Positions 47,544 to 56,226 of a stretch of DNA of 64,000 nucleotides are shown here, piece by piece. A model generated the notes under the pieces. That model made no database searches and was not told the origin of the DNA. It worked only from the letters and a program-made list of their open reading frames with translations. The stretch's first letter is position 1. Every line of letters starts with the position of its first letter. Source of the DNA: Sphingomonas changbaiensis NBRC 104936 (GTDB taxonomy: Bacteria > Pseudomonadota > Alphaproteobacteria > Sphingomonadales > Sphingomonadaceae); contig NZ_BBWU01000016.1 of NCBI RefSeq assembly GCF_000974765.1, forward strand, positions 62,001-126,000. Reading direction: 5' to 3'. The position numbers and the translations under genes are program-made.

Positions 47544-49148
47544 ATGACGGGCGTGGTGTCAAAGTCGGCGCTGCTCGCCCATGCCCGCTCGGCCGCCAAG
47601 CACCTGGCCGAACCTGAGCAGACAGCCATGGCGCGTGCCGACGCGTGCCTCGACCTCCTTTCCGACATCGGCGCCGACGAGCGCCTCAATGGGTTTCGGC
47701 GGGCCCTTCACGCGTTGCCAATGGACGAAAGGCACTACTGGGTCGGCACGCTTTACACCCTGATGCTGCCCAGCAAGCTGAGGCGCGCTCAGGCGACCTA
47801 CTTCACACCGCCCGTCGTGGCCGACGCGGTCGTCGACATGGCGATCGCGGCAGGATTTGACCTCGCCAAGGACGACGTGCTGGACCCCGCCGCCGGCGGC
47901 GCCGCCTTCCTGTCCACGCTCGCCGGTCGCATGTCGATCGCAGAACTGTCCCCGCGCGAGGTCGCGCACCGCCTCAACGGGATCGAGATCGACGAGGGCC
48001 TCGCGGCGCTTTCCCGCCGCCTCATCGCCGAGCGCCTCGGCGCACCGCTGCCACGCGACGTAATCGTGACGGGGGACGCGCTGCGCTACTCGATCCCCGC
48101 GTCATACGGATTGGTCGTCGCGAATCCCCCATACGGCCGGATGTCGCTCGACGACGTCCACGGCTACGCCTGGAAGCGCGTCGCGCACAGCGGACACGTC
48201 AACAAATACGCGCTGTTCACCGAGCTGTGCTTCCGCCACGCCAAGCCGGGCGGCGTCGTCGCGCTCGTCATCCCATCGAGCTTCCGGGCGGGTCCGCTCT
48301 ATGACCGCATGCGCGCGTTCATCCGCTCGCAGGGCGAGGTCCTGAGCATCGCATCGATCGCTGGCCGGGAAGGCGTGTTCGTCGACGTGGCGCAGGACAT
48401 CAGCGTCCTGGTCGCGCGCAAAGGCAAGCCGCACCCCTGCGGCGCGATGGTGTCGTTCCCGATCGTGGGGCGCGCGGCGACGACCGCGGCGACGGTCGAA
48501 CAGTCGTTGCCGCAGGAACCCGGGGACGCCTGGCCGCTGCCCGCAGCGGATCCGCGCGACATCGGCGGTGCGACACTCGCTGACTACGGGGTCGCAGTGC
48601 GCGCCGGCTACTTCGTCTGGAACCGAGAGAAGGAACGGCTGGTCGACAAGCTCGAGCGTCGTCAGCGAGGCTATCCGCTCATTTGGGCCAAGAACGTGCG
48701 CCTGAATGAGGACTGCAGGCCGGCTGGCAAGAAGAACAGGAAGGCCGACTTCGTCACCTTCGACGACGACAGCACCGCAATCATTAAAACCGCCGCCGCC
48801 GTCATGCAGCGGACGACCAACGACAAGCAGCCGCGCCGCCTCGTCGCCGCCATGGTCGATCCGGCGGTCATCGAGAAGTGGGGCGGGTTCGTGACCGAGA
48901 ACCACACGATCGTTCTCACTGCGGACGAACCGGATAAACTGCGGATCGCAATCGCCCTCCTCAACACCGCCGCCGTCGATCAGCGCTACCGGCGCGTATC
49001 CGGCACCGCTGCCGTTTCTGTCACCCTCCTGCGCCAGCTCGACCTACCGACGCCCGCCGCATTCGCATTTGCGCTCGCCGAGGCCAATGGTGACGCCGAA
49101 GCCGCGGCTCGGGCCGCCTACCGTCAGCCCGAGCTGGCTGACGCTTGA
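47544..49148 (+). CDS. drmMI: DISARM DNA adenine-type methyltransferase (DrmM, N6 class)
   Basis: 534 residues. The SAM-binding motif is LDPAAGGAAFLS (Asp114) and the catalytic motif is VVANPPYGRMS (Asn194-Pro-Pro-Tyr), the form typical of N6-adenine methyltransferases. A C-terminal domain of about 250 residues probably recognises DNA. The ATG at 47544 follows a run of seven G about 10 bases upstream; the frame to 47454 is unsupported. In DISARM the methyltransferase marks self DNA. It is shorter than many class 1 DrmMI proteins. Confidence 0.78.
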   Translation: MTGVVSKSALLAHARSAAKHLAEPEQTAMARADACLDLLSDIGADERLNGFRRALHALPMDERHYWVGTLYTLMLPSKLRRAQATYFTPPVVADAVVDMAIAAGFDLAKDDVLDPAAGGAAFLSTLAGRMSIAELSPREVAHRLNGIEIDEGLAALSRRLIAERLGAPLPRDVIVTGDALRYSIPASYGLVVANPPYGRMSLDDVHGYAWKRVAHSGHVNKYALFTELCFRHAKPGGVVALVIPSSFRAGPLYDRMRAFIRSQGEVLSIASIAGREGVFVDVAQDISVLVARKGKPHPCGAMVSFPIVGRAATTAATVEQSLPQEPGDAWPLPAADPRDIGGATLADYGVAVRAGYFVWNREKERLVDKLERRQRGYPLIWAKNVRLNEDCRPAGKKNRKADFVTFDDDSTAIIKTAAAVMQRTTNDKQPRRLVAAMVDPAVIEKWGGFVTENHTIVLTADEPDKLRIAIALLNTAAVDQRYRRVSGTAAVSVTLLRQLDLPTPAAFAFALAEANGDAEAAARAAYRQPELADA

Positions 49149-51901
49149 TGGCCCGCAGCCAACCCTACCACCGCCCGCCGGGCGCAACCCAGCAGGACCG
49201 GGACCAAGCACGGAAGGCGATGATCGAGCGACGCCAGGCGCTCGCCGCCAAACTAGCCGAGGTGACGGCGAGGCGGGCGACCAACCCCATTGCGCCGCCC
49301 CCGTCCGAGCGGGCACAGCCGTCGCGGAACGTCGAAGGCTATATGGCCGCCATTGCCTCCCAACCGCTTCATCGGCTCGGTGAAGCTGAGGTGGCAGAGC
49401 TGGCGCCGACCTATGCGACGCTGGTCCGATCGGCCGCCGAGATCGCCGGTCGTGGCGACGTCAGAGTCGTAATGCCATGGCCACCCTCGAAGGTGTCGCC
49501 ATCGGCGATCGTCTCGCTGCTCGCGATCGGCGCGATCGGCAGCGCGGCCCGCACCACCGTGCGGATGCAGGGCATCGACATCGTCAGCAGGGAACGCGCC
49601 GACGAGGTGCGCGCGATGGTGTTCCCATACGCGCGCAGCACCCATGCCCAGGCGAGGCAGGTGCAAGTCGATCGACACGACTTTGGCCGGACTAACTTCG
49701 AGCACGTCACCCGGTACCTCGGCGGCGGCGGCGATGCGGCGAAGGACCTGCACCAAGTCCTGGCGCGTGTCCGCAAGCTAAGCGGCCGCGCGTCCGACGG
49801 CCGCGACTACGCCGAGTTCGAGCACCCCATCCTCGACGAGATCATCCCTCACGGTCCGGCGCGCGGCGACCGCCCCTCCAACAGTTCCGTCCTGTGGCGC
49901 ACGCGCACCAAGACCGACATCGGCCGGCAGACGCGATCTGGCGAGGCGGACGATCCCGCTAAGGCCGCATACTACATGTTCACCGTCCGGCGTGATGACC
50001 GGCTGGGCGTCGAACTGCGCCTAATCGAGCGCCCGCCCGACCTACTCATTCTCGACCTATCTCGAAACGGGCGCGACCGTCTCGGTTGGGACTGGGTGCG
50101 CCGAGCCGGCGAGATGGTCGCGTGCATGCGCGAAATCCACCCCTCGGCTGGCATCCTTGCCGTCGTTGACGACCCTTGGTCGTATCGGGCGGCCCGCTTC
50201 GACGTGCTCGGAACTAAGCAGCCTGGCAAGAAGGGCAAAGTCATTCCCGCGCCCGGCAGCGTCATCTACTGCCCAACCAGCGGTATCCTCCAAGACGTCG
50301 GGCAGCGCACGCCGCCCTTCGAGGGCGCCTCCACCATCACGGTCGATGGGTTCTACGGCGACGTCGACCGCAACATCGAGCACCTGCGTGAACTGGCCAA
50401 CCGCCTAACCGACATGGGGGATCCCGCCGGCGCCGCGACTGCCCGCAATCTGATGGCGACGGTCCGTCGGTCAGCGAGCCTACCCGGCTCGATCGCCGAG
50501 CTAAGCCGCTTCATCGAGCGCGAGACGTCCGCCGCCATCGCCGACGACCGCCTCGCGACATACCGCGCGATTACCGACATCAACACTTTGACCGACCCCA
50601 CCAGCCTCGCGAGCCAGGCCGACGCCGAGAAGGGAGTGGCGGCTGAAGCCAGGACCGTGATGCGAACGCTCGAGCAGGCCACGCCGATGGCCACGCTGCT
50701 CGAAGATGCGATGCAGCCCGCGCTGCGATCGAGCTCCCGCTCCGTCTTCGTGTTCCGGTCCGACATGATCGCCGAGTTCGCCGTGGACAGGCTCGGCCCG
50801 TCGCACCCCAAGCTCGCCGAGCGGATCGAAAGCGGCGTCATACGCTTTGGCGGCGCACGTGCGCTCGACACCGTCGCCGACGCGCCGGCTTCCGCTCGCA
50901 ACCAGTTCAAGCGCGCCATTTTCGTCGCCCCCACGACGTCGACGATACTGGCCACGCTGGCGGAACCCTGGCTACCCGAGCAGGTGGTGTTCCTAGCCGA
51001 TGCGGATACGCTGGCGTTCGCCGCCCGCGACGCCGCGCGCCTCGCCGACGAGATCGGCGTTGACGCGCTTGCGGCGCGGCTGCGGACGTTCGCCGAGAAG
51101 GCAAACAGTCGCGTAGCAGGGATCGGCCGCCACGCGGTGCAGCTGGATGCGGAGGCGCCATCCGAGGACGTCGAGTTTCCGACCGGTTCCGTAGTCGACC
51201 TCACCGGCGGCGGCCGGGGCGAACGCCGGCTCGTCGAAATCAAGCTAGGCAACGGGCAACGCATCATCGCCCGCCCCTCAACCGGCATGGTCCTGCGGGA
51301 CGACGGCGCGGCGACGACCACGTTCGTCGAGCGACCCGCGTCACAGATAAAACGTGGCGACGAAGTCTGCGTGATCGGCGCTGGGTTCATCGAGCGTGCC
51401 CGGTCGCTCGTGAACATCCGCGTGACCGCGGCTGAGGAGATCCGCGAATATCACAGTCAGGTGGCGAAGCGGTTCGCCGCCATACCCGAGGACTCAACGA
51501 ATGGACGGCTCCGCGTCCTGGTGGCGCGGATGGGCCAGCCGGCCGTGCCGATCGAGCGCGCCAGATACTGGATCGACCTGAGTGACGAGATCGACAAGCC
51601 GCTCCACGAGGTCGTGCCGCATGCCCCGCAGGACCGGGACACCTTCATGCGGTTCGCTGAGGCGCTCGGGATCGGACAGAAGCTGGCCGAGAGCTTCTGG
51701 CTGTGGGCCGTAGTCGCCCAGCGTTCCCACCGGATGCGCGCGGGGAACGTCTTCCACGACGCCTTCCGCGGCATCCTGACCGATCCCCATGCCGCGCTCG
51801 CGAGCAACCGCGACCGCAGCGCCGACATCAGGGCGCTTCGCGCAATGGCTGAGGAACACGTCGCGACCGTCGCCGACACGCGGAGCATCGAGGTTTCATG
51901 A
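49148..51901 (+). CDS. drmE: Large DISARM-associated protein, DrmE-like
   Basis: 917 residues; the least certain call of the operon. It has a Pro/Arg-rich N-terminus, a segment around VVMPWPPSKVSPSAIVSLLA, an alpha/beta stretch with LLILDLSRNGRDRLGWDW, and near the C-terminus a beta-rich part with KRGDEVCVIGAGFIERARSL. I see no Walker A, DEAH or SNF2 motifs, which argues against DrmD. Position between methyltransferase and drmA, size and DrmE-like segments support DrmE, a class 2 component of unknown activity. ATG 49148 overlaps the methyltransferase stop (TGATG). Confidence 0.55.
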   Translation: MARSQPYHRPPGATQQDRDQARKAMIERRQALAAKLAEVTARRATNPIAPPPSERAQPSRNVEGYMAAIASQPLHRLGEAEVAELAPTYATLVRSAAEIAGRGDVRVVMPWPPSKVSPSAIVSLLAIGAIGSAARTTVRMQGIDIVSRERADEVRAMVFPYARSTHAQARQVQVDRHDFGRTNFEHVTRYLGGGGDAAKDLHQVLARVRKLSGRASDGRDYAEFEHPILDEIIPHGPARGDRPSNSSVLWRTRTKTDIGRQTRSGEADDPAKAAYYMFTVRRDDRLGVELRLIERPPDLLILDLSRNGRDRLGWDWVRRAGEMVACMREIHPSAGILAVVDDPWSYRAARFDVLGTKQPGKKGKVIPAPGSVIYCPTSGILQDVGQRTPPFEGASTITVDGFYGDVDRNIEHLRELANRLTDMGDPAGAATARNLMATVRRSASLPGSIAELSRFIERETSAAIADDRLATYRAITDINTLTDPTSLASQADAEKGVAAEARTVMRTLEQATPMATLLEDAMQPALRSSSRSVFVFRSDMIAEFAVDRLGPSHPKLAERIESGVIRFGGARALDTVADAPASARNQFKRAIFVAPTTSTILATLAEPWLPEQVVFLADADTLAFAARDAARLADEIGVDALAARLRTFAEKANSRVAGIGRHAVQLDAEAPSEDVEFPTGSVVDLTGGGRGERRLVEIKLGNGQRIIARPSTGMVLRDDGAATTTFVERPASQIKRGDEVCVIGAGFIERARSLVNIRVTAAEEIREYHSQVAKRFAAIPEDSTNGRLRVLVARMGQPAVPIERARYWIDLSDEIDKPLHEVVPHAPQDRDTFMRFAEALGIGQKLAESFWLWAVVAQRSHRMRAGNVFHDAFRGILTDPHAALASNRDRSADIRALRAMAEEHVATVADTRSIEVS

Positions 51902-54900
51902 AGGGTCTGTCGAACGCGAAGCTGTCTGAGATCGATGTCGAGCTCAAGGAAGCGGTCTGCGATGCGCTGGTGAACGCGCTCGTCGACCGCGTGAGCGGCA
52001 CCGACGAGCGAGGGCGCACGATCTACGGCGGATCGCCGCGACGCGGAATATTCGCCGGCCAGCTGCTCCCGCGCTTCGACGTCAGCGGCGCCCTCGACGA
52101 GACCACCGACATCCGCATCGCCGCGATCGGGATGGACTTTGTGGTGGGTGCGAACGGCTCCGCCGCCATCCAAGCGACGCCCCGGTTCTCCGTATACGTG
52201 CGAGTCATCCCGCAGTGGCGGGACCTGACTGGCGGCGGCGGCCAGCTCGATTTCGACTTCAAGCTGCAGAAGGCTACCCAGCAGCAGATCGACGCTGCGA
52301 TCCGCGCCGACCGGGCGACCGCCCTAAAGGCTGCCAACCTCGAACAGCCCGACTGGAAGGCGATGGACGAGACGCGCCGGTCGAAGGTCCGCGCTGAGCG
52401 CGCCCAAATCCTCGCCGACGTGCGCGTCAAGGCCTACGCTGCATTCGGGATCAAGCTGCTGTCGGGCGTGCCCGACGAACCTGCCCCGACGGAAGACCCC
52501 CCGGCGGGGAACGGGGACGACACCGGGGACTCCACCGAACAGCCGGCGCCGATCTCCCGTCTCATCCGCGAGGGCCGGGACCTGCCCCTGACGCTCGTCG
52601 ATCCCGCGCCGATACCGGGCAAGTGGCGGCGGCTCGACCTCTTCCTCCCGACCTTTGAGTTCGATAGCGCAATGGAGGCGCCGGCCCTCACCGCCGCGCT
52701 TGTAACCTACAATTCCAGCCTCGCGGCGGCTGTGACGGCCCAGCTCGAGGCGTGGGCTGCCGGCCAGGGTGCCGCCGAGGCATGGCGAGACGTCAACGTC
52801 TCACCCGGCGACACGCTGGACGAGGCCCGGTGGAATGCGGCCGTCGCGGCGCTAGCCGCCAGGCCCATCGACCGTACGCGCATCATCCCCGATCTCTCCC
52901 GCATCGCCCTGAAGGTCGAGCGCCAGGTCGACTTCCTGGACCCCACGCGGCTGTCGCTGCGGGTCATGCTGGATAACCAGTCACCCGAGCCCACGCCGCA
53001 GGACGCGCGGGGTCGCTGCAACACCGTTTTCGGCGCCGGGCTGACACTCGTCCTTCCCACCGCCGCGCACCGGCCGCTCAGGCTCGATAGGGTGGAGCCC
53101 TCCTACCGGTTCCGCGACCACCTCGACTATCCGGCGATCGGCCTCAACTGCGGGATCGAGGCGATCGAAGCCGGGGACCAACTCACCCTGGGCACCACCG
53201 CCGCCCCTCGCTTCGCGCAGCCGCGCATTGTTGCCCGAAATATCGACCTGCCCTTTCAGTTTGCGATCCTGAAGGATCGATCCTTCGACGCGAAACGGCT
53301 GCTTGAGCTGCCGCGCGCATACAGCGAATGGATCGACGGCCAAGAGAAGCGGCTGCGCGACACCGTCACGGCGGGCCTGACACCGGACGATGCGGCGGTC
53401 GAGAAGGCACGTCTGGCGAAGGACATCGCCGCCCAGCGAGCCGAGGCGCGCTACATCGAGCGCGGCGTCGAGATTCTGATCGCGTCGAAGAAGGCCAGCG
53501 ACCAGTTGGCCGGCAACCCGCCGGGCGACCAGGGGGACCTCGCGCGCTGCGCCGCGCCCTGGATGGCATGGACGCTCACCAACGAGGCCTTCGCGCTGCG
53601 CGATGCGCACGACACGAACCGAGGCTGGCGCCTATTCCAGATGGCGTTCGTGCTCGCCCACATCCCGGTGTTTGCATCCCGCATGGCCGAGTGGCGCGAA
53701 TTCCACGACGCCATGCTCGACGAGGACAGCGTTAGCCTGCTCTACTTCCCGACCGGCGGCGGCAAGTCGGAGGCGTTCTACGGCACGCTGCTGTTCGCCA
53801 TGTTCCTCGACCGCCTGCGAGGCAAGGATCGCGGGGTCACCGCCATGATCCGCTATCCCCTGCGACTCCTGACGCTCCAACAGGCGCAGCGCCTGCTCAA
53901 GCTGGTCGTACGCGCCGAAATGGTGCGCCGTCGCCAGAAGGTCGGCGGGTGGCCGTTCGAGATGGGCTTCTGGGTGGGAAGCCAGAACACGCCGAACCAC
54001 TACGGCGCGTTCCGCGCCGATATCCCGCTCGCCAACGATGCCGACTTCGCCGACGACAGCACGCTCGACGGTGAGACGGGCGACGAGGACCAACGCGCCC
54101 GCGGCCGCCGATACGTCGAGGCCCGCGAAGCCTTCGACAAGATCCCCGAGTGCCCGGTTTGCGGAGAACCCACTGGTTTGCGGCGGGACGAGAACGAGGG
54201 TCCGACCGGGCGGCGCGCGGCCATCGTGTGCTTCAACGACAGGTGTGAATGGAATCGCGAGCACCGCCGGCGACACCCTCTCCCGTTCTTGCTGACCGAT
54301 GATGCCATCTACGCTCGCGCGCCGGCGATCGTGCTCGGCACCGTCGACAAGCTGGCCATGCTGGGCCAGCATACCGGCACGATCTCCAAGGTGCTCGGCA
54401 TGTTCGGGCTCGCCCGCCGTGTCGATCGATGGGGGAACCTGTATACGCCGCGGCGCGAGGAGGACCTGCGCCGCGATCCGGCCGACGACAATAGCTCGAA
54501 CGTCTATCCCGCATACGCGGACGGGAAGCGAGTTTTCCACGATCCGTTCCCGTCGCTGATCATCCAGGATGAGGCGCACCTTTTGGAGGAGAGCCTTGGG
54601 ACGTTCAGCGGCCTGTTCGACACGCTGCTCGACACCGCGTTCGAGGAGATCGCCGACATGGGGGGCGACGGGCTGGACATCGCCCGGCGATGGACCGGCG
54701 ACGGCTGGGGCGCTCCTCGGATGCCGAAGGTCATCGCCGCGACGGCCACGATCTCGGCGCCCGAACGCCAGCTCGAGACACTTTACCAGCGGCACCCGTT
54801 GCGCTTCCCCTATCCGGGTCCGGATCTCTACCATTCCTTTTTCGCCGAGCCGGCACCGCCGCCGGCCGTGAACCCCGGGCGGGTTGAGCTGGCGAAGCGG

Positions 54901-56226
54901 CTACCATTCGCGCAGGCGCCCGAGCAGACCGCGCCATGGATGCGCCTTTACGTGTCGCTGATGACGAACGACGCGACGCACACGGTCACGACGGTCGGGG
55001 TGCTGGCCGCGTTCCACGGCATCGTCACGGCGCTGTGGGACGGCATGATCGCAGACGATCGCCGCGCTACGACCATCGCATCGATCCGGGCGACGGTGTC
55101 GCCGGGCCGTGCGGGGGACTGGCGCCGGGCGGCGATCGACCGTGCCGTCGCGGAGGGCCGGCAGGGCGAGGTCATGGCGCTGGTGGACCTGCACCGGATC
55201 GCACTCGCATACGTGACGAACAAGAAGGGCGGCGACCAGATCATCGACGCCCTGAGCGCCGCCGTCGAGCACCAACATCGCCGCCTCGGACGCCAGAACT
55301 CGCCCTTCGCCAGCCGCCTAATCTCTGGCGGCATCGACATGAAGGATATCCAGCGCGTGATGGAGGAGGCCGAGACCTCGTTCGACGGCAAGGACTATCC
55401 CGACATCGGCGCGACGGTTCGGAACATCGTCGCGACCTCGGCGATCAGCCACGGCGTCGACGTCGACCGCTTCAACAGCATGTTCTTCGCCGGGCTGCCG
55501 TCCGACATCGCCGAATACATCCAGGCCTCCAGCCGTGTCGGCCGCACCCACGTCGGGTTCGTGATCCTGCTGCCGACGCCGCAGAACCGGCGCGACCGAT
55601 ACGTCGTAGAGACGCATGACATCTTCCATCGCTTCCTCGAACGAATGATCGCGCCGCCCGCCGTCGAGCGCTGGGCGGAGAACGCGATCAAGCGCGCGAT
55701 GGCGTCGTATGTGCAGACGTGGGCGATGCTGCGCGAGGCCCGCGAGTTCATCAGGCAGGACGACGCCAAGAAGCCCGACGTCCTCCAGATGGACCAGGTC
55801 AGTCGCCTCGCATCGCTCGCGCGCCTCAACCACGTGGCCCTTTGCGAGACTATCGGAGACTTCATGCTCAGGGCCAGCGGCTACACCGGAAAGGGCCCAT
55901 CAAAGCTCGGCGCGCCGCACTACGAGGACTTCTACCGCGCCCTGGTCGACAAACAGGTCGACGTGTTCGTCCGCAGCATTGCCAGTCGCGGCACCACCTC
56001 GAGCCTGCGGGAATACTGGGACGACCTTCCGGCTTTCCAGAAACCGATGACGTCGCTGCGCGACGTGGACGAGGCCGGCTTCATCGTCGCGGCGGGTCGC
56101 GACCCGCTCGCGCGCAGCCGATCGACCGACATTGACCGTGGGCAGCTGGCCGAGGTCATGCGCGCCATCAGGACCCAGCGGGGCACTGCCTCGGAGGTGG
56201 ACGCCGACGGAGGGACCGATGGTTGA
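51898..56226 (+). CDS. drmA: DISARM helicase DrmA
   Basis: A 1442-residue superfamily 2 helicase. Walker A is PTGGGKS (Lys623); the DEAH box is QDEAHLLEE (Asp891); a TAT motif follows at about 949; motif VI is QASSRVGRTHVG with arginines at 1213 and 1216. A four-cysteine zinc-ribbon-like insert (C752-x2-C755 and C778-x4-C783) lies between Walker A and the DEAH box. The first 600 residues are accessory domains. DrmA with DrmB forms the core that binds foreign DNA in DISARM. The start overlaps the upstream stop by 4 bp. Confidence 0.88.
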   Translation: MKGLSNAKLSEIDVELKEAVCDALVNALVDRVSGTDERGRTIYGGSPRRGIFAGQLLPRFDVSGALDETTDIRIAAIGMDFVVGANGSAAIQATPRFSVYVRVIPQWRDLTGGGGQLDFDFKLQKATQQQIDAAIRADRATALKAANLEQPDWKAMDETRRSKVRAERAQILADVRVKAYAAFGIKLLSGVPDEPAPTEDPPAGNGDDTGDSTEQPAPISRLIREGRDLPLTLVDPAPIPGKWRRLDLFLPTFEFDSAMEAPALTAALVTYNSSLAAAVTAQLEAWAAGQGAAEAWRDVNVSPGDTLDEARWNAAVAALAARPIDRTRIIPDLSRIALKVERQVDFLDPTRLSLRVMLDNQSPEPTPQDARGRCNTVFGAGLTLVLPTAAHRPLRLDRVEPSYRFRDHLDYPAIGLNCGIEAIEAGDQLTLGTTAAPRFAQPRIVARNIDLPFQFAILKDRSFDAKRLLELPRAYSEWIDGQEKRLRDTVTAGLTPDDAAVEKARLAKDIAAQRAEARYIERGVEILIASKKASDQLAGNPPGDQGDLARCAAPWMAWTLTNEAFALRDAHDTNRGWRLFQMAFVLAHIPVFASRMAEWREFHDAMLDEDSVSLLYFPTGGGKSEAFYGTLLFAMFLDRLRGKDRGVTAMIRYPLRLLTLQQAQRLLKLVVRAEMVRRRQKVGGWPFEMGFWVGSQNTPNHYGAFRADIPLANDADFADDSTLDGETGDEDQRARGRRYVEAREAFDKIPECPVCGEPTGLRRDENEGPTGRRAAIVCFNDRCEWNREHRRRHPLPFLLTDDAIYARAPAIVLGTVDKLAMLGQHTGTISKVLGMFGLARRVDRWGNLYTPRREEDLRRDPADDNSSNVYPAYADGKRVFHDPFPSLIIQDEAHLLEESLGTFSGLFDTLLDTAFEEIADMGGDGLDIARRWTGDGWGAPRMPKVIAATATISAPERQLETLYQRHPLRFPYPGPDLYHSFFAEPAPPPAVNPGRVELAKRLPFAQAPEQTAPWMRLYVSLMTNDATHTVTTVGVLAAFHGIVTALWDGMIADDRRATTIASIRATVSPGRAGDWRRAAIDRAVAEGRQGEVMALVDLHRIALAYVTNKKGGDQIIDALSAAVEHQHRRLGRQNSPFASRLISGGIDMKDIQRVMEEAETSFDGKDYPDIGATVRNIVATSAISHGVDVDRFNSMFFAGLPSDIAEYIQASSRVGRTHVGFVILLPTPQNRRDRYVVETHDIFHRFLERMIAPPAVERWAENAIKRAMASYVQTWAMLREAREFIRQDDAKKPDVLQMDQVSRLASLARLNHVALCETIGDFMLRASGYTGKGPSKLGAPHYEDFYRALVDKQVDVFVRSIASRGTTSSLREYWDDLPAFQKPMTSLRDVDEAGFIVAAGRDPLARSRSTDIDRGQLAEVMRAIRTQRGTASEVDADGGTDG

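Noticed and set aside
49148-51901. SNF2 helicase DrmD
   Set aside because: No Walker A, DEAH or helicase C-terminal motif is visible in the 917-residue product.
56132-56218. Extended N-terminus of drmB from ATG 56132
   Set aside because: It lies wholly within drmA in another frame, whereas ATG 56219 has a GGAGGG site and a typical 8-bp overlap.
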